Shown piece after piece: positions 45,985-57,010 of a DNA stretch of 64,000 bases (position 1 is its first letter; each line of letters begins with the position of its first letter). The notes under the pieces are model-generated. The model was not told the DNA's origin. It was given only the letters and a program-made list of their open reading frames with translations, and searched no databases. The position numbers and the translations under genes are program-made. This DNA is from Desarmillaria ectypa (taxonomy: Eukaryota > Basidiomycota > Agaricomycetes > Agaricales > Physalacriaceae): positions 4,216,001-4,280,000 of the forward strand of contig JAUDYN010000002.1 in the NCBI GenBank assembly GCA_030407005.1, in the 5' to 3' direction.

Positions 45985-47580
45985 ATGTCTGCACATCAAG
46001 AAATCACCCACTTCACATTCAAACCCACTAAGGACATACCAATGACATGGACAGCCATCTATATGGCTGCCATATATGACACACTAAAAGCAGACAAGGT
46101 CTACAAAGCTGCTGGTTGGAGACCCACCCATGTCCATTGGATCACCAAAGCAATTTGGTTTTGCATAAGCCTTTCCATCTACTTTATCCTTATCCTTTCT
46201 CATTTCTCCCATAGGACAAGATATGTCATATCTCCAGGATAACAGGTGTATTATACCCAGTCCTCTATATCCAGTGGGTCAGCATCATCAATTGATTGTG
46301 CCCACTCTTCACTCATGGTGGAACTATGAGCCTTCAACATTTTGCAAGATAGAGTCTTAGGTTCCACAAGGAACTTTTTGAAATGATTAATGTTAGTCAG
46401 TTCTTTTTTATTTCTTTAATCTGCTTCTTCAACTCATTACAACTATTTAGAATGAAAAGGCTTATTGGATATGCCCTTATCTGATGATGAAACAGTGGAC
46501 AAAGAGTCAGATGAGGAAGAGGAAGAGGAAGAGGAGAGAGAGGCAGACAATGGAGAAACAATATCTGAAGCAGATGGGCAAGATGATGAGGCAGATACTG
46601 AGTATGAAGATGAAGAAAGTGACTGGGAGAATGGGAAGGAGCAGGCATTGTCCAGGGGTGCTAGCCCCATGAATATTGATGAAGCAGTTGAAGAGCAGCA
46701 TCAAGCAGCTAGTAAGCATTTCCCCCCCTTTATTTGTGGCTATACCAATATAAGCTTCACAGATAAAGGTTATACAAAAACAGGTTGGCCACTCAACCTC
46801 AATCAGCAGTTCTAGCAGGGCAAAATGCAGCCTATAATGCATCAAAATCTGGCAGTATTGGAGGAGGAAGATCTTGTTGCTGTAAGCTTCCATTCATTTT
46901 CTCTCCATTTTAGAATACTCATCAACTTGCTGAAGGTTGTGGCAAGCAAATGCAAGAACTGCCAAGGAGCAGATGGCTATTTGTGCCATATTCCTGCTGA
47001 TTCCAACAACAGGCACACAGCTTGTGCTGAGTGTCTAATTAGCAGCCACAGCTGCTTCAATCAGGTATCCAACAATACCAACCTCTCACCATCTGACCCA
47101 CTCACTCAACCTGCTTGGACAAGGATAAACAGAGAGCAGCTGCAGCAGGCTCTCAGGGAGCAATACCAGCTTCCACATCATGTCCCAGCCATAGGTCCCT
47201 TATCTATGCCAATAATTGCAGGTGTTCAATCAGATTACAATGCATATCATAACATACCTAGGGTTTCTCACCCACCAGTTGGGAATGGTAAGTCTATATT
47301 TTCTGTCCCATGCAAGTCCTTTCAATTAACCCCTCCTTATAGATACTATCACAGATTTTGTATTTAGGCTCATGGATTGTTTGGGAGGTATCTGCTCCCA
47401 TTCCTGCAACATCACATGGAATCACATACTTGCTCTAAGTGAGCAGTTTATATCCACCCATCAAGCTCTGTCATACAAGCTCAACAACTATGGGCCTTTC
47501 TTCAAGTCAGAGATCATCTGCTTATTGGTGACCTGCTTTCCCAAAAGCTTCTACCTGCCAAATAGACAGGATAAATAGGG
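45985..47580 (+). pseudogene. Decayed multi-exon gene: acidic tract plus six-Cys zinc-cluster-like motif
   Basis: Segments in order: MSAHQEITHFTFKPTKDIPM (from 45985); a strongly acidic stretch from about 46465 (DDETVDKESD, then a Glu run and ADTEYEDEESDWE); GYTKTGWPLNLNQQF with a TAG at 46813-46815; QNLAVLEEEDLVA ending at a donor (GTAAGC at 46881); then KCKNCQGADGYLCHIP... with Cys spacing C-x2-C-x7-C-x12-C-x2-C-x6-C at 46951-47055; and INREQLQQALREQYQLP. The Cys spacing is close to that of a fungal Zn2Cys6 cluster (x7 where x6 is usual). Introns plus stops suggest a host-like nuclear gene that decayed inside the island. It is not a recognised retroelement protein. AQQLWAFLQVRDHLL near 47480 may continue it. 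Confidence 0.45.
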
Positions 47581-48164
47581 AAATGGCTGAGCTTGAGCAT
47601 GCCCCTCAGGTGAGTGGATTCCCAGCCCAGTTGTCAACCTATCCAAATGAGCACTGTTAGCAGTTTATCTGAACAGGCAAGGTGGAGATCCAATATGGGC
47701 TGACTTTCTTAGTGGGTATAGCACTTGGATAGCATTACACATCTTGGACTAAGGGGAGCCAGTGAAGTTGAAGAAGGAGGATATGAATGTGCTTATAGAG
47801 CATGGTTTCTTGCACCTACTTGATGAATAGTTTTTGTGTTTTGTATATCTTAGGTTTCGATAATTTAATCCTTCTTGAGCATTTAAAAAAAATATGAATG
47901 ACTTAGTTTACCAGAATATGAAGTGTGAAAAAAATGAGTAATATTGCCTCAGTAAATCATCACAGTTGATTTTTATATGCTGTATACATGTTGTGTATAG
48001 AAAAAAAAAAGATTATAAGAGTAAGTAAAAGCAACCCATCAAGCAAGCTTATGCATGGTTAGATATCTTGAATGTGCATATGAAAATATAGAGTAATAAG
48101 TTGAGTAGGTTATGCAAAGTATGCAAGCATATAAATGGATGAAAAACCGTAGCCTATTGTCCAC
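47581..48164. other. AT-rich spacer, no gene recognised
   Basis: The sequence is low in GC with homopolymer A runs near 47885 and 48000. Frames are short and uninformative. Confidence 0.5.
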
Positions 48165-49854
48165 TTAACCTAGTTCCAAGTCATCCTTGTAAGACATTGT
48201 AGTGTTCCTTAATGCTTCTATCTGCACAAGCAGTTGGTCAATAAAATCTGCTATATCAGGTATTAGAATATGGTCATGTGGGTGGTAAATTATGCAGTAA
48301 AAAGCAGCTACTGGATATGCTAGTACTGTTCCATTCAGGTCACAGAGAATATATGCTCTGCCCCTGTTCTTTACAATGTATACTAGTGGTCCTAGGTACC
48401 TAGGCTTGAATTTCCTACTGAGTTCATACTCAATCCTTGTGTTTCATACAAGGACAAGTGAACCTGGTTGAAATGCCCAGTCAATGATTTAAGCAGCATG
48501 TTCCTTTTCTCATTCAATAAGAAAAATCCTGATGTGTAGTTGATGAATGTCCACTTCTGATCCTCCATCATTGAAGCAGATACTTGAAAATCCACTAGGA
48601 ATGCTTGGACTAGGTCAATTCTTACATTATTTGATTTAGCCTTTGCACTCCTTGAAATTTCTACCTCCATATTTTCTAAAAAGAGATCCGCTGCCAGCAG
48701 ATAGATGGTTTGTTGCTTCCCATCTTCTTGCCTTGTAGCCAATATCCACATTGGAGATAGTATCTTCTGACTGAATGCATGCTCCTCCATGAGTGAGTTG
48801 ATGATGTGGATGAACCCATACATGTTATCCATCCATTCTGGATCATCCTCTTCTGCAGGCTTATCCTCAGGTTGCAGACAGCATCTGGATAAACTATCTA
48901 TATCATGTTTTATCTCAGGAATGTGCACAAGCTTGAAATTGAAAAGAAGTATCTCTGCTACCCACTGGTTGATCACTGCACTTGGATTCATGTCTGGATG
49001 ATTGATCATTCCCTTGATGGCTGTAGCATCAACTTCAACTACCAAGGTCTTGACCCCAATTAACCATATAGCAGCCTCTTTCAATGCCCTGTATAGGCTA
49101 TAGAGTTTGAGCTTAGGCTGGCTATATTTGGACTCTGTGTTATTGAATAGTATTGAACCAAAGCAGGAGGGGTATCTTCATTTTACATTTTGTGGGTCCT
49201 ATTGGAAAATAGTGTATCCAACTGTTTAAGAGCTTGTATCAACTGCTAGGATGGCAGGAGTGTCCAATTTGTAGTCAATAGGATGAAGAGTGGATGACTC
49301 AATGATTGCATTTTCCAAGGCATCTTGAGCAGCATCTTGATCAGGGCCCCAGTAGAACTCAATCCCTTTGTGGGTGAGGTTGACTAGTGGTCATGCAAGC
49401 AAACTATAGTCACAGATATAAATCCATAGGATTCAAGCAGTTCCAAGGAATGAGCAGATATCCATCAAGTCCTGACATGGCCTCCAATTCTTGATTTCGT
49501 TGATCTTTCCATCCTCAGGTACTCTCCCTTCATAGGTACACTTGTGTCTGACTATGATTGCTTCAGGAATGCAAAGATAGACCTTCTTTCCTGACCAAGT
49601 ACAACCAACATACTTCATCTGCTGTTCAACCCAGTTGAGATTTTGGAAATGTTCCCATACAAAATGGTGGATGCCAGGATTCTCTGGGATTGTTTTGTAT
49701 CTACCATCCACTGTCTCATAGTGGCTTTCTGGTCTTTTGATCCCAGTATTGTTGACAAAAGAAATTGTTACATCTGGGATTTCATCTTGTAGCATGTAGG
49801 TTGTGTCTCTCTGAAGTACTTGCATTGAATTGGTCCAGCCCATTGGGAGCATGG
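48165..49854 (-). pseudogene. Second gypsy clade pol: RT C-half, RNase H, integrase with core deleted
   Basis: From the LTR edge at 49854 on the minus strand: RT (ITMLPMGWTNSMQVLQRD, FVNNTGIKRP in place of F-x-DD, MKYVGCTWSGKKVYLC, DICSFLGTA), RNase H about 49084-48880 (AAIWLIGVKTLVVEVDATAI, ILLFNFKLVHIP), then NYTSGFFLLNEKR near 48520. It jumps to the integrase C-terminal fold about 48480-48165 (RKFKPRYLGPLVYIV, RGRAYILCDLNGTVLAYP, ending TAA at 48165-48167). The zinc-binding domain and DDE core, normally several hundred residues, are missing, so an internal deletion removed them. VLV-TGA-NTRIE fits CGA-to-TGA change. It is distinct in sequence from the 24-34 kb chromovirus. Confidence 0.8.
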
Positions 49855-51541
49855 TGATATGCCATCTACGCATTCACACCTAGATTTTGCGATTTTGTAA
49901 CAATACTATTGCACATCTATCCTATACTAGTGATACATAGAGGACTATAGCTGAGGCTTCGAGCTGATAGTTAAAAGCAGTAAGCAACTGGTAGAGCCAG
50001 GACTTAGATGCAACACCATTAGTGGGTTAAATATACCAGCTGGCCAGACTAGTAACTCGAATGCTAGCAGGACTAAGTGAAATACAGCCACTAGCAAATG
50101 AAGGATGCTACTAGCACACAAAAACCAGGAGCAGAGTACACAGATCTCATGAAGTTCTGTCACTAGCAGCCTAGACTGGGCATAAATGCCTAAGTCAGGA
50201 TAACTAGTCACATGGCAATCTTGAAACAGGACTTAGAAATAAATTAGGAATGGATTAACCTTGAGCCCAGATCCGACTATTTTGATATAGATCTCTTATG
50301 ATCAATGCTAGTGGAGCCAGACTGCACCCTTGATCATGATTGGATAGCTGTTACAGGTACCAATATCCGGATATTCATATAACCGCATTACTAGGGCATG
50401 TAGTTGTGCCAAGGGTGCAGAAAGACCAACTGTGGAGTCTCTAGACCGAATATTTGAAAAGAAAACAGACTAGACCGACTATTGTATGATTATTCACCAT
50501 TATTCGTGACTAGCCAAGAAATCCTTACCATGATATAGATCTCTTATGATCGATGCTAGTGGAGCCAGACTGCACCCTCGATCGTGATCGGATAGCTGTT
50601 ACAGGCACCAATATCCGGATATCCATATAACCGCGTTACTAGGGCATGTAGTTGTGCCAAGGGTGCAGAAAGACCAACTGTGGAGTCTCTAGACCGAATA
50701 TTTGAAAAGAAAACAGACTAGACCGACTATTGTGTGATTATTCACCATTATTCGTGACTAGCCAAGAAATCCTTACCAATATACCCTATACCCAGATGAT
50801 ATTTATAGTTTTGCCTCAGTAGTATATAAGTAGTGGGATGGGCGCTCGTGCAAAGCAGGCAAGCCATCCCCGCAGTTGAGCCCTCACTGGTAGTAACTGG
50901 TGTCCCCAATTAAAGGCTTTTGTGCTTAACCTCGATGAAGTGATTAATAGTCGCTAAGTCACCCATAGAATTGCATTGAATTGAAGTCCATTAGAGTCAC
51001 TGTTGTGGCCTGCAAAGGTCCGGAGTGTTTTGAAGTTAGTTCAAGCAAAGTTCTCGGAGTTATAGTTTATTCTTAGGCCAAGAGTGCGGCTAGTCAAGTG
51101 TTTATCACTTGTAGGAAGCAGTATAGGGCCAAGAGTGCCATCAGTTTATTCTTAGGCCAAGAGCGCCACTAGTCAGCCAAGAGTGCGACTGGTCAAGTGC
51201 TTATCACTTGTAGGAAACAGTATAGGGCCAAGAGCGCCACCAGTCTGAAGCAGTTTCAGTCAGAACAAGCGCAGTAGCTCAAACCAAGTCACTCTTATCC
51301 AATTGTGTCTTACCCACCCCACTAGTACGAGTAGTACTTTGTATAAACTCACTAGTAATGAATAAAACGTCTTAAAGACAATTGTACTTGATTATTGAAG
51401 TCTGCAGGGTGCTTCCATCGTACTCAAAACCGCCCGAATTCAATATTGGTGATTAAGTGTAGAGTAGTAAGAGGTTTAGTGTGATTGGTGTTCATTGCCA
51501 TTCCCTAATTCTTTTGTCACTCGCCGTAACCAAGCACATCA
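49855..51541 (-). repeat. LTR (family 4), full 1687-bp copy, minus orientation
   Basis: Reverse complement of 38906-40592 with the same length, the same 248-bp duplication and the same five CTCTTGGCC units. It cuts the RT frame of the second gypsy element on its left and borders host-like, CpG-normal DNA on its right. Flanks CATGG and CCGTC do not form a target duplication. Confidence 0.9.
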
Positions 51542-53187
51542 CCGTCGAATCTTGGTTTCTCGCTATCTTCTCCAAACTACATCAGTGTCTACTCAACGCA
51601 GCCTGAACTGCTGCTTCTTCCTGTTATAACACCACCTAGGAAGATTTTGCAATTAACCCATTTCTACGGAGAGCTGAGGTTTGGCAACGAGTCTGGAGGT
51701 TAGGGTTACTGGATGAGGTGTTTCTCAAGATGGACAAAAGCTTGCCTCAGAGTACCATGAACCATTGTATGAATGGTGGATGCACAAGGCTGGTAGCATC
51801 ACAAATAACTATGATCATGTCTTATCTAGGTAGTGCTGTAGCTTGGTGCTTTTGTTGTCAGTGAGAATATAGTATGTCCAGGGAGAAGTAGAATGCACTT
51901 TGTCTGATTTTCCAATGTTCGAGAGTATAGCAAGGGTTTGGTCTTGATGTAAGCTTGGTCCCCCATCGTACTCTTTGGAGTCGTCCCCGACGCCAAGTCA
52001 AATGATGTGTATTCTTGGTAGCGATATAAAAGCCGAAACATCGTGTAAACCGCAGCATAGCAGCAAAATTCTGGCAGATGATTCTAGAAAGGTGCTATAT
52101 TTCTAGAACTAAAAAACGGATCATTTTCGCTCGGTCATAACACTGCCTACTTCCTCACTTAATCCTCGCCTCCTTCCCAGTGAACATATAATTATTCTGC
52201 CTGCGTAATGCAAACAAATGATCATCCATCGTGAAGAGAGATAGAAAATATAACATACCTTGTGCATATATGCGTGTTGGCAGGATTCTAAGATGGGGTG
52301 TGTGTGTTGTGACTGTGACTTCGATATTCGACGTACCAGTTTGGGATAGGGCGCGCTGACTCAGCATACATGCTCTTAGTTTCAACATTCAAGCTCAAAT
52401 TTCGTCTGATTATTCCAAGTATCATGAGCAACTTCGGACTGAATAATAATAATAATTCATATACCTCAGATCATATCAGACCAGACTGGGTTTTATCAAG
52501 TATGAACCATCGTATCCGGAGCAAATCCGCCAAAAATCTGCTGGAACTTAGCTGAAACAGTAACTCAAAGTTGTAGACGTTTCTATTTTTTCTTCCTTCT
52601 GATTTTTTTATTTCTGAAAGTTTCCTTATATATATCATCAAATATCGTGTGCCAGGTTCCCAACAGCGCCGGAAGTCAAATTTATTTTTGTCCGGGCCGC
52701 CGATTTCTCTTTTGTTTACAGACACGATATGTAGCAACGACTGTCTAGAGTATATTCATACTATAGTACAGCAGGACATAATAACTGCTTAAAGAAACAT
52801 GCTACTCTCCAAATTTCTTGCTCAACAAATAAACTGATGGTTCTTTCTCAGAATATCATCACCTCTCTCCGGTTGCTACTTCTTGCCACTCAGATGGTCA
52901 AAGCACCACCACATAATTACTCAAAATGGCTAATCTCAACAATTGGTAAACGATTGACTACGACCAATAGCCATAAAAGCCACATCCTGTCAAGCATTGT
53001 CCAGCCCATATACCCAACGAGCAAGTCTGTCCATAAAAGTCAATATCCCGACAACCAATTCCCCCTACCTCGAAAACTAATATAAGGCGGGGTGTCCCAG
53101 CATGTTTTGCTCCATCCCTCTCAGCTTCCCTTCGCTCTCACATTCTACTAGTCCGTCCCTCCCTCACCCTACCCATTCTTGAACAAC
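51542..53187. other. Intergenic, no gene recognised; promoter of the zinc-finger gene at right end
   Basis: CpG frequency returns to host level immediately after the LTR. Only short frames without motifs are seen. Before the gene at 53188 there is a TATA-like AATATAAGG near 53081 and a CT-rich leader (CCGTCCCTCCCTCACCC), typical of strong fungal promoters. Confidence 0.45.
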
Positions 53188-54428
53188 ATGCCTCGGACTC
53201 CCTCCAAGAAATCTAAAGTGGGTACATTTCCCTTCTATATTAAGCCCGAGTGGCACCCGATTGTTCTGACACTGATATAATCTTCTCTCTTGTTCAGAAG
53301 AACGTACAATGCCAAGTTTGCCTCAAGGTATATGCCGATGCGACTGGCCTCAGCCGCCACTCGAAGACCCACCTCCCAGATGGCGAGAGGTACGTATTTT
53401 TCCCCCTCATTCGAAGTTCCTTTAATGTATCTATCCGTTTCTCAGCCACAAACACAAATGCCCTCACTGTCCTATGCGCATGTGGCAAAAAGCCAACCTC
53501 GACGCTCATATCCGTGCGAAACAGTAAGTATTCTACATTTCCATTTCCCTTCGATTTCTCACCTTGTCCTTCCTTTAGTACAAGCGAGAGACCCTTTAAA
53601 TGCCCTGCTGCAGACTGCTCCTACGTTTCAGCCAGTTCTGGATGCCTCCACCGCCACCGAATCAAGTGCACGAAGCTTCACGCTCCTCCCCAATTCATTC
53701 AGCAACCATTGCCACCCAAACAGCTCCTGCCCGCCGTCGATGTTGGCATGCCACTCGAAGAGATCGTCACATTCCTGACGCCCCCACAACCGGACCTCAA
53801 GGCTTGGTATCCGGAGGAACTCATGTCATCAACCTTCTCACAATCTGACCTTAGCTCCAACCTCCAAAATATGCTAGGTCCCTCGCCAATCTCTCCGCAT
53901 ACAAACCATTTGCATCTCACTGAAATGGTCGCCTCAACCTCTGCCAAGGACAACTTCTTTTTCATTCAACCCAGCGCGAATAGCAACACCGATCCATTCT
54001 TCTTTGATTCCTCACTCCCTGCAGCCTCGCCTACATTGTCGTATTTCAGCTCGTCGAGTTCGTCGACATCCTTAGTCAAGGACGAGCGGCTTTCGTGCCC
54101 CTTAACCCTTGATTTCCATCAACCGTTGACTTCTGGCCTCTCCTGGAACAACTTGTTGTCAACGTTCTCAAGCCCATTAGACATTGATGTCACAGAGTCG
54201 CTTTCCTTCCCTGTTTCTCTATTCTCATCAACATCTTTCAAAAATGAAAGGCTATCATCTTCGTTGTCATTTGATTTGTCGACGGAGGGTTTCTCTCCCC
54301 CTCCCTTCGAGCAGTTCTCCATACCGCTGTTGTTCAAAGCTGAGCCATCGCCATCACTATCATCGTTCACATTCGACTCGTCGTTTTCGAGTTCGGAGCA
54401 GAACCTGGTCGCATTGCCCTTTGTCTAA
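53188..54428 (+). CDS. C2H2 zinc-finger transcription factor, four exons, 349 aa
   Basis: Exons 53188-53217, 53298-53389, 53446-53523 and 53579-54428 join in frame (introns 80, 56 and 55 bp). Three fingers lie at the N-terminus: C15-x2-C18-x12-H31-x3-H35, C46-x2-C49-x12-H62-x4-H67 and C75-x4-C80-x12-H93-x3-C97. The link TSERPFKCP before finger 3 is the classic TGEKP-type linker. The remaining 250 residues are rich in Ser, Pro and Phe with acidic patches (DIDVTESLSF, FKAEPSPSLSSF), as in activation domains. MPRTPSKKSKK is a basic, nuclear-signal-like start. It should bind DNA in the nucleus; targets are unknown. A longer unspliced frame from 53250 exists but destroys finger 2, so the spliced model is preferred. 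The gene looks intact although it lies 1.6 kb from the island. Confidence 0.85.
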
Positions 54429-55530
54429 GCCTCCCTTGTACCAGATATCCTCTGTTTCACCTTTCTTATTGTTTTTTATCCATTTAAGTTTTCCTGGATA
54501 GCGATGATATGAATGCAATATCCGTGCAATATTTGTTGATTATGAAAGCGTACCGTTCCACCCATGTGATTGGTTAGCACCATGGTACTACGAACAGTAC
54601 AGTGGTCCCAGTCCATGAGATAACCTTTGTTCTTCGGGATGGTTATGATAGACCCGATACTTATATTGCAGTGAAGGATACCCGCTCTGTCAAACATGGC
54701 CTGATGACCTAATCAAATATTCCATGAGATCCAAAAACACCGAAAACGATACCCAGGGAAGATTGGGTGGCACAGATTTTGCCCCTTGAATATGCTCTGA
54801 GATGTTGTCCAGCACCGCTTCAGCGGCCCTGAGGTATTTAACTGCATCATTTTCCTCCATTCGTCGATCTCGATTCTCTATCTCATTACAAAAATTGTGT
54901 ACACCTCAGCATGTAATATACAGCGAATTAAGAGAACAAAAACAGGTATAATGTAGCTAAAGTCTTATAATACATCTAAGAATTACCATACATTAGGCGG
55001 CCACTTCATGAAAGGTCACTTTGGACAAAAGGCAATATGGCGAGATCATAATTCTGGTAATTCACTAAAATCTATTTGGAACTGTACAAATAATTAGCTC
55101 CCATATATAGATTTTGGGAGTTTACGAAAACACCTATGCAATTATCTTGCTCCTGCAACTATGTGCATAGTCAGACAATCCATAAGGAATTACCTCTTGT
55201 GCAGTGTATTACTTGATTTGCCACGAGTCACTACACTCATAATGATCACGAATACGTTAAAAAATGCATAATCATTGGAATAGAAGTTATCTAAATAGTA
55301 AGCATAAGTAGTACATGGCCATTGGGCGCTGCAAATAATATCAGACCGTCCAAAGCAAGTCCGAAAGCAACGTACAGTGTACGCAGCAAAGCATGAGAAT
55401 TTGTCGAAGAAGTCCAGAACAGTCACACGTAAAAGAGTCATCGTAAGTAGTAGTATACCTAGAAGACTATATCAGAACGTCTCTCGTGTTCCTGCGTAAG
55501 AGAACAATGGTCACATAGAAGCACCAAACA
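54429..55530. other. Intergenic, no gene recognised
   Basis: The stretch is AT-rich with no frame of interest except 55441-55190 on the minus strand (83 codons, no motif), which may be decayed internal sequence of the family 1 element, since it lies downstream of that element's gag-like start. Confidence 0.4.
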
Positions 55531-55683
55531 TTATGCTTCACCAATTTCTTCAGCACGATTATTTTCAGCAAGGATCGCAGCAGCAGCACGAGCTTTAGCG
55601 CTCACTTCCCGAGCATCAGCAACAGTTTGAACGGACCTATCAGCTGGATGGATATTCTTCCGAGTAGAGTTAATATCAGCCAT
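55531..55683 (-). CDS. Start of a gag-like frame of the family 1 LTR element, 50 codons
   Basis: Minus-strand ATG at 55681-55683 opens MADINSTRKNIHPADRSVQ and continues through an alanine-rich helical stretch (ARAAAAILAENNRAEEIG) to a TAA at 55531-55533. Just upstream on that strand stands TGGTATCA (55687-55694), the first eight bases of the usual initiator-tRNA primer-binding site of LTR retrotransposons, and the family 1 LTR lies beyond. Position and composition fit the first residues of a gag protein; the rest is lost. Confidence 0.4.
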   Translation of the reverse strand: MADINSTRKNIHPADRSVQTVADAREVSAKARAAAAILAENNRAEEIGEA

Positions 55684-55686
55684 GTT

Positions 55687-55694
55687 TGATACCA
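55687..55694 (-). other. Primer-binding-site-like TGGTATCA
   Basis: TGGTATCA on the minus strand matches the start of the initiator-Met tRNA complement used as primer site by many copia and gypsy elements. It lies about 125 bp beyond the apparent LTR end, which is farther than usual, so either the LTR extends past 55820 or the match is chance. Confidence 0.35.
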
Positions 55695-55819
55695 GGATGA
55701 AACCTTACCCATTCTACCACCTTAGCGTATCAACCTCACACACGTCGTCTCAGGATACTTCTCAAACAGATAAAAAACGGCATCATAGAATACATCCATA
55801 TGAAAGGCACCATCCATCC

Positions 55820-56395
55820 TGTTAGGAATATGCTGAAATCATATGAGTGTGCGAGGCGAGAGGGGACGATCGAAGCGAGGTGGGATGTATTATAAGGATA
55901 TATGCTGTTAAGGAATATAATGGATCCCGGAGAGGGGTCATGAGGAGACCTGAGGGGTCCGGTTTGAGGGGTAAATGGGCCAGTAAGCGCGAAGCAATTA
56001 CTGTAGGAAATATCCGGTAAGTGCGAGGCTATAACCGATATATAATGCCTGTAGGCGCGGAGCAATCACGGGCCTTAGGTGAAGATAGGTTAAGCGTAGT
56101 CTTCGGATTGGTGTCGGAAAGCGCTTTCCGTATTTAACGAGTCGTTCAAAAGGCGCTAGGCATAGCTGAGGGTTCACGCAGTGAAATTGTACTATGAAAA
56201 GAGTAGATTGGCTAAATATTCTTTAATACAATGATACGGACATACTTATATACTGAGGAAAGGTTCGAGTAATTATTCTACAATGTTCCATTGTATGCTA
56301 GTATTGGCAAGAAAAATAGAGAAAGTAAGAGAAAGTACGCGCAAGTCACTACTAGGACCAAGAAGGCCGAGCACAGGCATGTGTTGACTCATGCA
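55820..56395 (-). repeat. Dispersed LTR (family 1) with adjoining gag-like start
   Basis: 576 bp, TGTTAGGAATATG to GACTCATGCA on the plus strand, matching 15417-15967. On the minus strand it reads as a 5' LTR (TGCATGAGTCAACAC...) followed by primer-site-like and gag-like sequence. Confidence 0.7.
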
Positions 56396-56739
56396 CCAAA
56401 GCAGCGGATACTCTAATCGGGTTTGGATGTGGTTTACATAAGGGTAATCATTGAGTGAGTACCTGTGTGCCGATGCTCACTCCCCTCACTCATGTGTCTC
56501 CGCCCCTCAGGCCTCAGGCCTCAAGCGAGACAAAAATTCTCTCCGCCTTCGTATTAGAAAGACCGCAACCAAGAAGGACAACCTGTGGGACTCGTTGCTA
56601 TACCAACGCTTCCCACATCCTTCTTACTTCCCACCTGGTTCAGGTCGCAAGTGAGTAGAATATAAGTGAGTCGAGCTGACAGCGCTCGATAACTCCCACC
56701 AGACAGGTCCGTTATGGATATCGGGTCTTCGCCAGATTG

Positions 56740-57010
56740 TACATAAGTCAACACATGCCTGCTCTCGGTCTTCTGGGTCTTGACCTCGGGTTACTAGTAC
56801 TTTCTCTTAATTTCTCTATTCTTCTCACTGGTACTAGAATACCACGGAACCTTGTAGAACAATAATGACTCAATATAGTATATAAACCATTATATTAGAA
56901 TCAATCAATCAATCTACTCATCTTCAACTCCACTTCATTGTGTGAACTAAGCATCTGATCGGTTACGCCTAGCGTTTGTCAGAAACCTCGTCAGTTACGC
57001 CTAGCGCTTG
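56740..57010 (+). repeat. Partial LTR (family 1), opposite orientation
   Basis: It begins near AAGTCAACACATGCCTGC and includes TTGTGTGAACTAAGCATCTGATC and CAGTTACGCCTAGCGCTTG, the reverse complement of the centre of the 15417 copy. After about 57010 the match ends, so the distal half is missing. With 55820-56395 it forms a head-to-head pair. Confidence 0.65.

Noticed and set aside
46397..46893. Minus-strand frames rich in Ser/Leu opposite the acidic tract
   Set aside because: They are complements of GAA/GAG-rich codons; the Ser or Leu runs are mechanical reflections of the Glu/Asp run on the plus strand.
53250..54428. Single 392-codon unspliced frame for the zinc-finger gene
   Set aside because: It reads through three introns by chance and replaces finger 2 with intron-coded residues. 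The four-exon model restores all three fingers and a basic N-terminus.
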